A stretch of 53,902 nucleotides of DNA from BJGO01 sp964640655 (GTDB taxonomy: Bacteria > Bacteroidota > Bacteroidia > Chitinophagales > UBA10324). The stretch spans positions 1 to 53,902 of the forward strand of contig CAZXFT010000020.1 of the NCBI GenBank assembly GCA_964640655.1, written 5' to 3'. Positions 18,958-26,891 of the stretch are shown piece after piece; the first letter of the stretch is position 1; each line of letters opens with the position of its first letter. The notes below the pieces were generated by a model. The model made no database searches. It had not been told where the DNA came from and saw only the letters and a list, made by a program, of their open reading frames with translations. Both the position numbers and the translations under genes were made by a program.

Positions 18958-19932
18958 ATGCATATAGATTTACTATTAAATAACATACTTAGCATTCCCA
19001 TTCTTTTCTTTTTTCTGGGGATGATTGCTGTTCAGATAAAATCGGATTTAGAAATACCACAACCGACATCGCGTTTTCTTTCCATTTATCTATTGATGTG
19101 CATCGGGTTAAAAGGAGGTCACGAACTGGCACATGGTGAGTGGAATCAGGATATGTTTCAAAGTATGTTTACTGCAATAGCCATATCTGCATTAGTTCCT
19201 CTTTATGTATATCCTATAATTAGAAACAAGTTTAACAGTTACAATGCAGCAGCAATAGCAGCTACTTATGGTAGCATCAGCGTGGTTACCTTTATTTCGG
19301 CTGTTTCTTTTTTGCAGGAAATGCATGTAAGTTACGGAGGCTATATGGTTGCCGCAATGGCTTTAATGGAGTCGCCTGCTTTAATAGTGAGTCTTATTTT
19401 GTTGCAACGGGCATTACCTAAAGATGATAAATCACCCAAACATAGTTTTATCAGCCTTTTTGGTGAGTCTATTACTAATAGTAGTGTTCTTATGATTTTG
19501 GGTGGATTGGTTATTGGGTTCATTACACCTGAGCAAAGTTTTCAGGATTTGAAACCATTTACCGAAGGTTTGTTCAAAGGGTTCTTATCCGTCTTCCTTC
19601 TCGATATGGGATTAGTTGCATCCAGGCGTATAAGGGCTTTAATACGTGCAGGAACATTTCTGATTAGCATGGCTATTCTCATTCCGCTGATCAATGCCAG
19701 TATCAGTATTTTATTGTCGTATATACTTGGAGTTAGTGTCGGTAATGCCTTATTACTGGCTGTACTTTGCGCAAGCGCCTCTTATATTGCTGTTCCTGCA
19801 GCTGTCCGCATCACTATACCACAGGCTAATCCGGGCTTATTTGTACCTATGGCACTGACAGTAACTTTTCCCTTTAATGTTACTATTGGTATCCCATTCT
19901 ATTATTACATCATTACCTTAATCTGGAAATAA
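18958..19932 (+). CDS. sbtA: SbtA-family sodium-dependent bicarbonate permease
   Basis: 324 residues from the ATG at 18958, 9 bp after ligA; a TTG at 18949 is an alternative. The protein is almost wholly membrane-embedded, with about ten hydrophobic segments in two similar halves separated by a polar linker near residues 155-170 (PKDDKSPKH). The pattern (GLKGGHELAHG near 50, MALMESPALIVSL near 135-150, GMGLVASRR-like LDMGLVASRR, ASASYIAVPAAVRITIPQANP) fits the SbtA/DUF897 family, whose cyanobacterial member takes up bicarbonate with Na+. Gly-Ala-Ser-rich half-helices fit the substrate site. The next gene is its PII-like regulator. Bicarbonate as the real substrate here is inferred from the family. 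Confidence 0.82.
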   Translation: MHIDLLLNNILSIPILFFFLGMIAVQIKSDLEIPQPTSRFLSIYLLMCIGLKGGHELAHGEWNQDMFQSMFTAIAISALVPLYVYPIIRNKFNSYNAAAIAATYGSISVVTFISAVSFLQEMHVSYGGYMVAAMALMESPALIVSLILLQRALPKDDKSPKHSFISLFGESITNSSVLMILGGLVIGFITPEQSFQDLKPFTEGLFKGFLSVFLLDMGLVASRRIRALIRAGTFLISMAILIPLINASISILLSYILGVSVGNALLLAVLCASASYIAVPAAVRITIPQANPGLFVPMALTVTFPFNVTIGIPFYYYIITLIWK

Positions 19933-19936
19933 TCAT

Positions 19937-20230
19937 ATGCAAAATCGTATTAAACTCGAAATTGTAGTTAGCTCCATGCACACAGAGCGCATTGTTGAGT
20001 TATTGGATAAATTCAATGTTGAAGGTTATACTATTATACCTCAGGTACGTGGTAAAGGTGGTCAGTATGAAACTGATGGTTTTGGATTAAACAATGCATT
20101 CACCAATGATTATATCTTTTGTATTTGTGAAGAAAGCTTTGTTGAAAATATTAAAGAACCACTGCGTGAACTTATTACACTTTATGGTGGTGTAGTACTT
20201 TCGTCAGATTGCAAGTGGCTGATACATTAA
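19937..20230 (+). CDS. sbtB: SbtB-like PII-family regulatory protein
   Basis: 97 residues, 4 bp after the permease gene. It has the beta-alpha-beta-beta-alpha-beta order of PII proteins: 'RIKLEIVVSSMHTERIVELL', a central glycine-rich T-loop region (VRGKGGQYETDGFGLNNAF) and a second half ending 'GGVVLSSDCKWLIH'. In cyanobacteria SbtB is a trimer that binds adenyl nucleotides including cAMP and controls SbtA. The redox-active C-terminal extension with paired cysteines (CGPxGC) of some cyanobacterial SbtB is absent. The gene pairing supports the SbtAB call more than the sequence alone does. Confidence 0.75.
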   Translation: MQNRIKLEIVVSSMHTERIVELLDKFNVEGYTIIPQVRGKGGQYETDGFGLNNAFTNDYIFCICEESFVENIKEPLRELITLYGGVVLSSDCKWLIH

Positions 20231-20278
20231 ATATTTAATAGTTTATTGTTGTTGAACACGTAGAAAGATTTGCGCAGG

Positions 20279-20286
20279 TATATTTG
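20279..20286 (+). promoter_or_regulatory. -7 element upstream of NAD-type isocitrate dehydrogenase
   Basis: TATATTTG matches TAnnTTTG exactly and lies 24 bp before the ATG, giving a short leader. Candidate -33 TTG boxes are further off than usual. It suggests that the NAD-type isocitrate dehydrogenase has its own promoter and need not rely on the ligA-sbtA-sbtB transcript. Confidence 0.55.
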
Positions 20287-20309
20287 CAGCCCGAATTAAA
20301 AAAATCGTT

Positions 20310-21785
20310 ATGAAAAAGAGAATAACCATTGCACACGGTGACGGTATTGGGCCGGAAATTATGGAGGCAACATTAAAGGTTTTGGAAGCTTCCGGTGCAC
20401 AGTTAGAATATGATGTAATAGAAATTGGAGAGAAAGTATATTTAAAGGGAATATCTGCGGGTATAAAACCTGAAGCATGGGATAGCTTACGAACAAACAA
20501 AGTCTTCCTTAAAGCACCCATTACTACGCCTCAGGGAAAAGGATATAAAAGTTTGAATGTTACCACTCGCAAATCATTGGGACTGTTTGCCAATGTGCGT
20601 CCCTGCGTGGCTTACCACCCCTATGTAGATACAATGTTTCCTGAACTGGATATGGTAATTGTGCGAGAGAACGAAGAGGACTTATACGCAGGTATTGAAC
20701 ACAGACAGACTAATGATGTATATCAATGTTTGAAGTTAATATCTCGTCCAGGTTGTGAGAAAATTGTACGTTATGCTTTTGAATATGCGCGCGCATACAA
20801 TCGGAAGAAGGTAACCTGCATGAGTAAAGACAATATCATGAAACTGACTGACGGTTTGTTTCATAAAGTATTTGATGAAATAGGTGCAGAGTACCCGGAT
20901 ATTCAGAAAGACCATCACATTATAGACATTGGATCTGCATTAATTGCTGACACCCCAGAGCGTTTTGATGTAATAGTAACATTGAATCTATATGGGGATA
21001 TTATTTCTGACATAGCTGCCCAAGTAGCAGGTTCGGTTGGTCTTGGTGGCTCGGCAAACATTGGTGAAAGCTGCGCTATGTTTGAAGCCATTCATGGTTC
21101 TGCACCGGATATTGCCGGAAAAAATATGGCTAATCCATCAGGACTGTTGAACTCAGCAATTATGATGTTGGTGCATATTGGCCAAAATGATGTGGCCGAA
21201 AAAATTCAAAATGCCTGGCTATGCACGCTAGAGGATGGTATTCACACCGGAGATATTTATAAAGAAACTATCAGTAAGCGACGAGTAGGTACTAAAGAAT
21301 TTGCTCAGGCTGTTATTGATCGTCTTGGACAAAAGCCTAAAAAGTTTGCTGTTTCAACTTTAGGAAGCGGTGGAAGCAAAAGTCTGCAACTTCAACATTT
21401 TGTTCGTAAGAAAGAGACGAAACAAGTCTTAGGCGTGGATGTATTTCTTCAATGGGATGCCGGTACCCCCGATGATTTAGGGAAAAAACTGGAACAACTC
21501 AATGGCAATGGTTTAAAACTGAAGATGATCAGTAACCGAGGGGTAAAAATTTATCCTGAAGGTTTGCCTGAAACATTCTGCACCGACCACTGGCGTTGCC
21601 GATTTGTCTCAGATAGTTTCAATCTGGAGAATCCTGATGATTTGAGTAATGTAAAAGAAGTAACTCACTCTCAAATTGTTTCACTGCTCGATCGATGTAG
21701 TTCTGCCGGATTAGACTTTGTCAAAATAGAAACCCTTTGTGCCTTCAACGGTGTGAAGTGTTATTCGCTTGGTCAGGGTGAATAA
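20310..21785 (+). CDS. isocitrate dehydrogenase, NAD-type residues, long form
   Basis: 491 residues. The first 340 are the isopropylmalate/isocitrate dehydrogenase fold: nucleotide-binding start 'ITIAHGDGIGPEIMEATL', substrate loop 'KSLNVTTRKSLGLFANVRP', metal site 'NLYGDIISDIAAQVAGSVG'. In 'AIHGSAPDIAGKNMANPSG' Asp267-Ile268 occupy the places of Lys344-Tyr345 in E. coli Icd; Asp-Ile there marks NAD use, as in the alpha subunit of mitochondrial IDH3. The C-terminal 140 residues (from about 350) form the extra domain of the longer Thermus/Rickettsia-type enzymes. It probably runs the NAD-linked TCA step. Isopropylmalate or homoisocitrate as substrate cannot be excluded, but the length favours isocitrate. 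Confidence 0.85.
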   Translation: MKKRITIAHGDGIGPEIMEATLKVLEASGAQLEYDVIEIGEKVYLKGISAGIKPEAWDSLRTNKVFLKAPITTPQGKGYKSLNVTTRKSLGLFANVRPCVAYHPYVDTMFPELDMVIVRENEEDLYAGIEHRQTNDVYQCLKLISRPGCEKIVRYAFEYARAYNRKKVTCMSKDNIMKLTDGLFHKVFDEIGAEYPDIQKDHHIIDIGSALIADTPERFDVIVTLNLYGDIISDIAAQVAGSVGLGGSANIGESCAMFEAIHGSAPDIAGKNMANPSGLLNSAIMMLVHIGQNDVAEKIQNAWLCTLEDGIHTGDIYKETISKRRVGTKEFAQAVIDRLGQKPKKFAVSTLGSGGSKSLQLQHFVRKKETKQVLGVDVFLQWDAGTPDDLGKKLEQLNGNGLKLKMISNRGVKIYPEGLPETFCTDHWRCRFVSDSFNLENPDDLSNVKEVTHSQIVSLLDRCSSAGLDFVKIETLCAFNGVKCYSLGQGE

Positions 21786-21830
21786 TCACCACTAGAGCGC
21801 CAAGTAAAAACGGGTAGTTTTACAAATAGA

Positions 21831-22445
21831 ATGGACTTTGTCGCTATAGATTTTGAAACTGCTAATGAACTACCAACTTCAGCATGCGAACTAGGCCTTG
21901 CTGTGGTTCGTAATTATAAAGTCGTGGAAACCAAGTCCTGGTTGATTCGTCCGCCTGACCTTCGCTTTAATCCTTACAATACTAAAATACACGGCATCAG
22001 TGCAAGCGATGTATGCGATGTCCCTAAGTTCGATTTGCTTTGGAATGATATTGGAAAATATCTGAACAATGATTTTGTGATAGCACACAATGCCGATTTT
22101 GATATGGGTGTGCTTAAAAGTTTGTTGCATCATTACAGACTTTCGTTTTCCGATATGCAATATGCCTGCAGTATTAAACTTGCTCGCAGAGCCTTTAGCG
22201 ATGTGCGCTCTTATGGTTTAGCAAATCTGTCGCGTGAGTTAGGTATAAAACTCAATCATCATCGCGCAGAAAGCGATGCAGAAGCTTGTGCCATTATCGC
22301 TGCAAAAGCTTTTCGAGCATTTCAGGTATCCTTTCCCCATGAACTATCAACAAGAATGAACGTAAGTATTCAGACCTTAAAACTAGGCGACAAACCCAAG
22401 GTGAAGCGTGCGAAGAAAAACACAAACGGCAGAGGCAGTCGCTAG
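21831..22445 (+). CDS. DEDDh 3'-5' exonuclease (DNA polymerase III epsilon-like)
   Basis: 204 residues. Exo I motif 'FVAIDFETANELPTSA' carries the first Asp and Glu; Exo II is 'FVIAHNADFDMGVLKSLL'; Exo III is 'HHRAESDAEACAIIA', of the DEDDh type. The nuclease core fills residues 1-165; the C-terminus is basic (KPKVKRAKKNTNGRGSR) and may hold nucleic acid. Stand-alone epsilon-like exonucleases act in DNA repair, proofreading in trans or RNA turnover; which one applies cannot be told here. It lies 45 bp after the NAD-type isocitrate dehydrogenase and 37 bp before the CpcT-like gene. Confidence 0.9.
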   Translation: MDFVAIDFETANELPTSACELGLAVVRNYKVVETKSWLIRPPDLRFNPYNTKIHGISASDVCDVPKFDLLWNDIGKYLNNDFVIAHNADFDMGVLKSLLHHYRLSFSDMQYACSIKLARRAFSDVRSYGLANLSRELGIKLNHHRAESDAEACAIIAAKAFRAFQVSFPHELSTRMNVSIQTLKLGDKPKVKRAKKNTNGRGSR

Positions 22446-22482
22446 TTTATTCATTTGCTTATTTTCGTTCGCAGTCAATTCT

Positions 22483-23112
22483 ATGAAAGTTATATCCTTA
22501 ATACTTTTAATTGCAGTTAGCGCATCAGCACAAAACAAAGTGAATAATAAAGACTTGAAAATCCTTTGCACTTATATGTGTGGCGTATTCAACAGCGAGC
22601 AGCAATCAAAAAATGATTCTGCCTTTTATAATATCACACTACATATGAAACCAATCTGGCTAAAGAGCAAAGACGGTTATTACCTATATGTGGAGCAGGC
22701 TGTTACGACTCTTATGGATAAACCATATCGTCAGCGTGTTTATCATGTTTATATATTTAACGACAGCACGATAATTAGTCAGGTATATGAATTAAAAAAT
22801 CCAAAAGCACACATTGGTTCCTGGAAAGAAAAAAAGCCACTGAAAAATTTCAATCCCGACTCACTTGATGTACGCAACGGTTGTGCGATTTATCTTCATA
22901 AAAATGTTGATGGCACATTCAGCGGTTCAACTCCGGGTAAGGAGTGTCTTAGCAATTTGCGTGGAGCTGCATATGCTACATCTGAGGTAGTAATTCATCC
23001 GAATAAAATTATCAGTTGGGATCGAGGATGGGATATCAATGATAAACAGGTTTGGGGTGCTGTTAAAGGAGGCTATGAATTCATTAAAACAGAAAAATAT
23101 TCATTAAAATGA
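22483..23112 (+). CDS. secreted CpcT/CpeT-family (chromophore-lyase-like) protein
   Basis: 209 residues from the ATG at 22483; this start gives a signal peptide ending SASAQ and avoids overlap with the exonuclease gene. The body matches the CpcT/CpeT pattern: 'MCGVFNSEQQSKND' near the start, 'YYLYVEQAV' and 'LMDKPYRQRVYHVYIFND', 'RNGCAIYLHKN', 'FSGSTPGKECLSNLRGA', and 'SWDRGWDINDKQVWGAVKG' near the end. In cyanobacteria these proteins attach bilins to phycobiliproteins. No phycobiliprotein or bilin gene is seen here, and this copy is exported, so it probably binds another ligand. Its stop overlaps the next ATG (ATGA), which suggests coupled translation with the saccharopine-dehydrogenase-like gene. 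Confidence 0.8.
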   Translation: MKVISLILLIAVSASAQNKVNNKDLKILCTYMCGVFNSEQQSKNDSAFYNITLHMKPIWLKSKDGYYLYVEQAVTTLMDKPYRQRVYHVYIFNDSTIISQVYELKNPKAHIGSWKEKKPLKNFNPDSLDVRNGCAIYLHKNVDGTFSGSTPGKECLSNLRGAAYATSEVVIHPNKIISWDRGWDINDKQVWGAVKGGYEFIKTEKYSLK

Positions 23113-24242
23113 AAAAAGTAGTAGTACTGGGTGCCGGAATGATTGGCCGCACTATAGCATCGGAATTATCAAAAAAATATTCTGTTCGCTCCTGCGATGT
23201 CAGTGAACAAAACCTGCGTTTGATACCTCAGCATAAAAATCTATCTCTACTGATTTGCAATGTGCGTGTAGAGAAAGAATTGTATAAGGCAATAGATGAT
23301 GCCGATTTGGTTATTGGTGCTGTTCCAGGTTTTATGGGTTATGAAATGTTGCAGCGTGTGATTAAATTTGGTAAGAATATTGTTGATATTTCATTTTTTC
23401 CTGAGGATGCGTTGGTATTAGATTCATTAGCCAAGAAGAATAATGTAACTGCAATTACAGATTGCGGACTGGCACCCGGTATGGATAATGTAATTCTTGG
23501 ATACCACAGTACACATATGAAAGTTGAGGACTTTGTGTGTATGGTTGGTGGATTGCCAAAGAAGCGCACCATGCCATTCCAATATAAAGCACCGTTTTCA
23601 CCTATAGATGTCTTAGAAGAATACACTCGTCCGGCACGTATTGTTGAGAATCATCAGCTTGTTGTGAAACCGGCATTAAGTGAACCCGAATTTGTTGAGT
23701 TTGATGAGGTAGGAACTTTGGAAGCCTTTAATACTGATGGGTTGCGATCGCTTATAAGAACTATTCCTGTGAAAAATATGAAAGAGATAACGTTGCGTTA
23801 TCCCGGTCACAGAGAGCTGATGGAAGCCATCCGCGACATGGGATTTTTTAATCAGGAAGAAGTGGATATACACGGTGTTAAGGTGAAGCCTATAGATGTA
23901 ACAGCAGAACTTTTTTTCCCAACATGGAAATATGAAAAAGGTGAAGAAGAGTTTACAGTGATGCGTATAATTATCAGCGGACACGAGAACGGCATACCAA
24001 TTACATACACATATAACCTGTACGATGAATTCGATAAAGCAACGCAAACGTCTTCCATGGCGCGTACTACAGGCTTCACTTGTTGTGCTGCCGCAGAATT
24101 AGTTCTTCAAAATAAATTTTCTCAGAAAGGAATCATTGTTCCTGAATTTTTAGGTAAGAAAGAAAAAGCCTATCGTTTCATACTTGAATATCTGGCAGAC
24201 AGAAATATTCATTACAATCAAAGTATTGCAATAAAAAAGTAG
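23109..24242 (+). CDS. saccharopine dehydrogenase-family oxidoreductase
   Basis: 377 residues. N-terminal Rossmann fold with 'VVVLGAGMIGRTIASELS' (GxGxxG), followed by 'DADLVIGAVPGFMGYEM' and 'ITDCGLAPGMDNVI', the layout of saccharopine dehydrogenase and lysine 6-dehydrogenase-like enzymes. The substrate domain is in the middle ('GTLEAFNTDGLRSLI') and a C-terminal 'ARTTGFTCCAAAELVL' returns to the NAD fold. A reversible NAD(P)-linked oxidoreductase on an amino acid or amine is likely; the substrate is not known. The start overlaps the CpcT-like gene by 4 bp and the stop shares one base with the RNase H start, so the three form one operon. Confidence 0.88.
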   Translation: MKKVVVLGAGMIGRTIASELSKKYSVRSCDVSEQNLRLIPQHKNLSLLICNVRVEKELYKAIDDADLVIGAVPGFMGYEMLQRVIKFGKNIVDISFFPEDALVLDSLAKKNNVTAITDCGLAPGMDNVILGYHSTHMKVEDFVCMVGGLPKKRTMPFQYKAPFSPIDVLEEYTRPARIVENHQLVVKPALSEPEFVEFDEVGTLEAFNTDGLRSLIRTIPVKNMKEITLRYPGHRELMEAIRDMGFFNQEEVDIHGVKVKPIDVTAELFFPTWKYEKGEEEFTVMRIIISGHENGIPITYTYNLYDEFDKATQTSSMARTTGFTCCAAAELVLQNKFSQKGIIVPEFLGKKEKAYRFILEYLADRNIHYNQSIAIKK

Positions 24243-24862
24243 TGAGTAAGCAGAAATTTTATGTAGTTTGGAAAGGAGTGAAACCCGGTATTTATAAAAC
24301 CTGGCGAGAGTGCGAGATGCAGATAAAAGGTTTTCAGGATGCACGATATAAGTCATTTGCTTCGTTACCGGAAGCTGAACAGGCATTCAGCATTGGTTAT
24401 ACAAAATCCATTCAACAGAAATCAGATAACAAAGCATCACGAAGCCCTACAGCATCAATCATCAAACATGCCATTGTGGTTGATGCTGCATGCAGTTCAG
24501 CAACCTGGAACATGGAGTATCGTGGCATTCAAATTTGGGATGGTAAAGAGTTGTTTCTGATGGGACCGTATCGCGATGGGACAAATAACATTGGCGAGTT
24601 TTTAGCCATTGTACATGCATTAGCCTTATTAAAACAGAACAATTCGGAGCTACCGGTTTATTCCGATTCTCAAACTGCAATCGGTTGGGTGAAAAAGAAA
24701 AAAGCAAACACCAAAGTGTTGGCTACAGCGCATAACAAATCATTGTTGGTGCTTTTACAACGTGCCGAAAAATGGTTGAATGAAAACTCCTATACTAACA
24801 AGGTAATAAAATGGGAAACAAAAAAGTGGGGTGAAAATCCTGCGGATTTTGGAAGAAAATAA
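24242..24862 (+). CDS. ribonuclease H with viroplasmin domain
   Basis: 206 residues from a GTG start that shares one base with the previous TAG. The N-terminal 50 residues (FYVVWKGVKPGIYKTWRECE ... 'FQDARYKSFASLPEAEQAF') are a viroplasmin/RNase H1 hybrid-binding domain. The catalytic RNase H domain has Asp81, Glu119, Asp142 and Asp202 in the order expected for type 1 enzymes. It cleaves RNA in RNA-DNA hybrids during replication and repair. Nothing is missing. It is the last gene of the run from 22483. Confidence 0.92.
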   Translation: MSKQKFYVVWKGVKPGIYKTWRECEMQIKGFQDARYKSFASLPEAEQAFSIGYTKSIQQKSDNKASRSPTASIIKHAIVVDAACSSATWNMEYRGIQIWDGKELFLMGPYRDGTNNIGEFLAIVHALALLKQNNSELPVYSDSQTAIGWVKKKKANTKVLATAHNKSLLVLLQRAEKWLNENSYTNKVIKWETKKWGENPADFGRK

Positions 24863-24900
24863 TTCGCGGTTTATAAGTTTTTAGTATCTATGACAATGTA

Positions 24901-26223
24901 ATGAGCAACGGAGTAATTTCATATTTAGCATTTATTTCCATAGCGGTCTTTCAGTTTTTGTACATATCGGTGCAGTATTACTTCAATCGCCGCAATGAGT
25001 ATCTATATTATTTAGCATATATTCTTAGTTTATTATCCTATTCCACACTCGTTCACGAAGCTCACATTGGGTTTCAGTTCTTTACAAAATTTGATTCTAA
25101 TGCACTCATACATTTCGATCGTGTTTTAGGAATTGTAGCTTACTTTTTTTATTACCGATTTGCCCGTCACTTTTTAGACCTAGAAAATCACTATCCCCAA
25201 TTAAATAACTACATCCGTAAAACGGAATATGCAATTATCTCTTATGTCCTTTTCGAGTTAGGATGGGAGTTTATAGGTCTCTCCCGTCAGACTGGTGAAT
25301 GGTTCTTCATAGGTTTTGCATCATCTATCACAGTCGTTACAATGTACTATATATATCTGCTCATTCGTGAAGATCTGCTGCTCATTGGGTTCATTATTTC
25401 AGCAGTAATAGTTATTCATACAGGCTCATTGCTCACACTGGTTATGGTTCATACCGGAATTGCTGAAAATTATTTTGAAGCATACCTGCCTATGCATATT
25501 TCTATACTAATCGAACTCATCATATTCACCTCGGGATTGGCTTATAAGTCAAATCTTAATGAGCAGCTCAAAGTAAAAACCCAGAAAGAGTTGATTCAGC
25601 AACTGGAACGCAATTTTATATTAGAGAATGACTTGAATAACACTCAAACCTTATTGGCGCGTGAAATGCACGACGAAATAGGTAGCAGTATAAGCAGTAT
25701 AAAAATATATACAGAACTTGCCTATAATAGTTCAAGCGATAAAACCACACCAGCTTCTCAGAGTATTTTAAAAGCCGGGAAATTGAGTTCGCAGGTAATG
25801 GAGTATATGTCAGATATGCTTTGGGCTTTACATCCTGAAAGTAGAAGTACAAACAATCTCAAGAGCAGGGTAAATGATTATATCAGGGAGTATTTTGTGC
25901 CACTGGAATTAAGGTGTGAACCATTGTTAAATATCAAAACCAACATCAGACAACTTGATCCTGTTTTTTTTAAAGATATACTGCTAATGATTCGACAGTA
26001 TTTTTTAGCGGCATCAAAAACTAGAAACCATACAGTGCATTTTAATCTTGAGTTAAATGAACGAGAGGCCATTTTTAAAATAAACAATACAATTGTACTC
26101 GAAGCCATTAAAGAATTAACTGCTTCAATAAATAAATATCATGTGCTTTATGATCATGAAACAGAAATATGTGAAATTAGGATCCGTATCCCTATAATTA
26201 GGGATGGGAACAAATCATATTAG
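24901..26223 (+). CDS. membrane histidine kinase with degenerate ATPase domain
   Basis: 440 residues. The N-terminal 220 residues hold about seven hydrophobic segments, like the 7TM sensor domains of Bacteroidota kinases. A coiled coil (about 222-250) leads to a HisKA_3-type dimerization domain with His257 in 'AREMHDEIGSSISSIKIY'. The segment after it should be a HATPase domain, but the N box (normally E..NN..KH) reads 'IRQYFLAASKTRNH', and the DxGxG and second glycine boxes are gone, replaced by 'NNTIVLEAIKELTASIN'. ATP binding is therefore unlikely. It may work as a phosphoacceptor or sensor partner. A regulator gene follows after 17 bp and an intact kinase after that. Confidence 0.82.
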   Translation: MSNGVISYLAFISIAVFQFLYISVQYYFNRRNEYLYYLAYILSLLSYSTLVHEAHIGFQFFTKFDSNALIHFDRVLGIVAYFFYYRFARHFLDLENHYPQLNNYIRKTEYAIISYVLFELGWEFIGLSRQTGEWFFIGFASSITVVTMYYIYLLIREDLLLIGFIISAVIVIHTGSLLTLVMVHTGIAENYFEAYLPMHISILIELIIFTSGLAYKSNLNEQLKVKTQKELIQQLERNFILENDLNNTQTLLAREMHDEIGSSISSIKIYTELAYNSSSDKTTPASQSILKAGKLSSQVMEYMSDMLWALHPESRSTNNLKSRVNDYIREYFVPLELRCEPLLNIKTNIRQLDPVFFKDILLMIRQYFLAASKTRNHTVHFNLELNEREAIFKINNTIVLEAIKELTASINKYHVLYDHETEICEIRIRIPIIRDGNKSY

Positions 26224-26240
26224 TTGTTCTATTTGCATCA

Positions 26241-26876
26241 GTGATTAAAGTATTGATATATGATGACAATGCCAGCCGGAGGGAAAGTCTGGAAATGTTG
26301 TTGCGTTCTTATAAAGAATTCTATGTACAAGGTTCTTTTAATGATTGCAGCCATGTAGAAGATGAGATATTTGAATTACAACCGGATATAGTACTGATGG
26401 ATATAGAAATGCCTGTTGTAGATGGCATAAATGGGGTTAAGATTATTAACCGATTGTTTCCAAATATTAAAGTGATAATGCAAACGGTATTTGAAGATGA
26501 TGAAAAAATATTTGATGCCCTGCGATTTGGTGCATCGGGGTATATTCTTAAAAAAACTGACCCCATTAAAATAATAGAAGCGATTCATGAAGTGATGAAT
26601 GGCGGCTCACCAATGACACCAAGTATTGCTACACGTGTATTGCGCTTCTTCAGAGACAAGAGTGAAACCCAGAAACAGGATTTCGGGCTTACTGACCGCG
26701 AAACCGATATTCTTCAGAATTTAGTTGATGGTAAAAGTTATAAAATGATTTCTGCTGAACTCAACATCAGCTATCATACAGTTAATTCTCACATCAAAAA
26801 GATATACGACAAACTGCAGGTGCACTCGGTTAGTGAGGCTGTAAGCAAAGCATTGCAACAAAGAATTGTACGATAA
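26241..26876 (+). CDS. NarL/FixJ-type response regulator
   Basis: 211 residues from a GTG start. The receiver domain (about 1-120) has the acidic pair 'YDDN', the phosphorylated Asp54 in 'DIVLMDIEMPVVDG' and the lysine in 'GYILKKTDPIK'. The LuxR-type helix-turn-helix is at about 145-205 (LTDRETDILQNLVDGKS ... 'SYHTVNSHIKKIYDKLQVH'). It would bind DNA as a dimer once phosphorylated. It is encoded between the two kinases, with gaps of 17 and 15 bp, so the three are one operon. The repeated palindromes at 28703-28725 and 31934-31955 are candidate targets by position. Confidence 0.95.
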   Translation: MIKVLIYDDNASRRESLEMLLRSYKEFYVQGSFNDCSHVEDEIFELQPDIVLMDIEMPVVDGINGVKIINRLFPNIKVIMQTVFEDDEKIFDALRFGASGYILKKTDPIKIIEAIHEVMNGGSPMTPSIATRVLRFFRDKSETQKQDFGLTDRETDILQNLVDGKSYKMISAELNISYHTVNSHIKKIYDKLQVHSVSEAVSKALQQRIVR

Positions 26877-26891
26877 GTACTTTCGTTTCCT

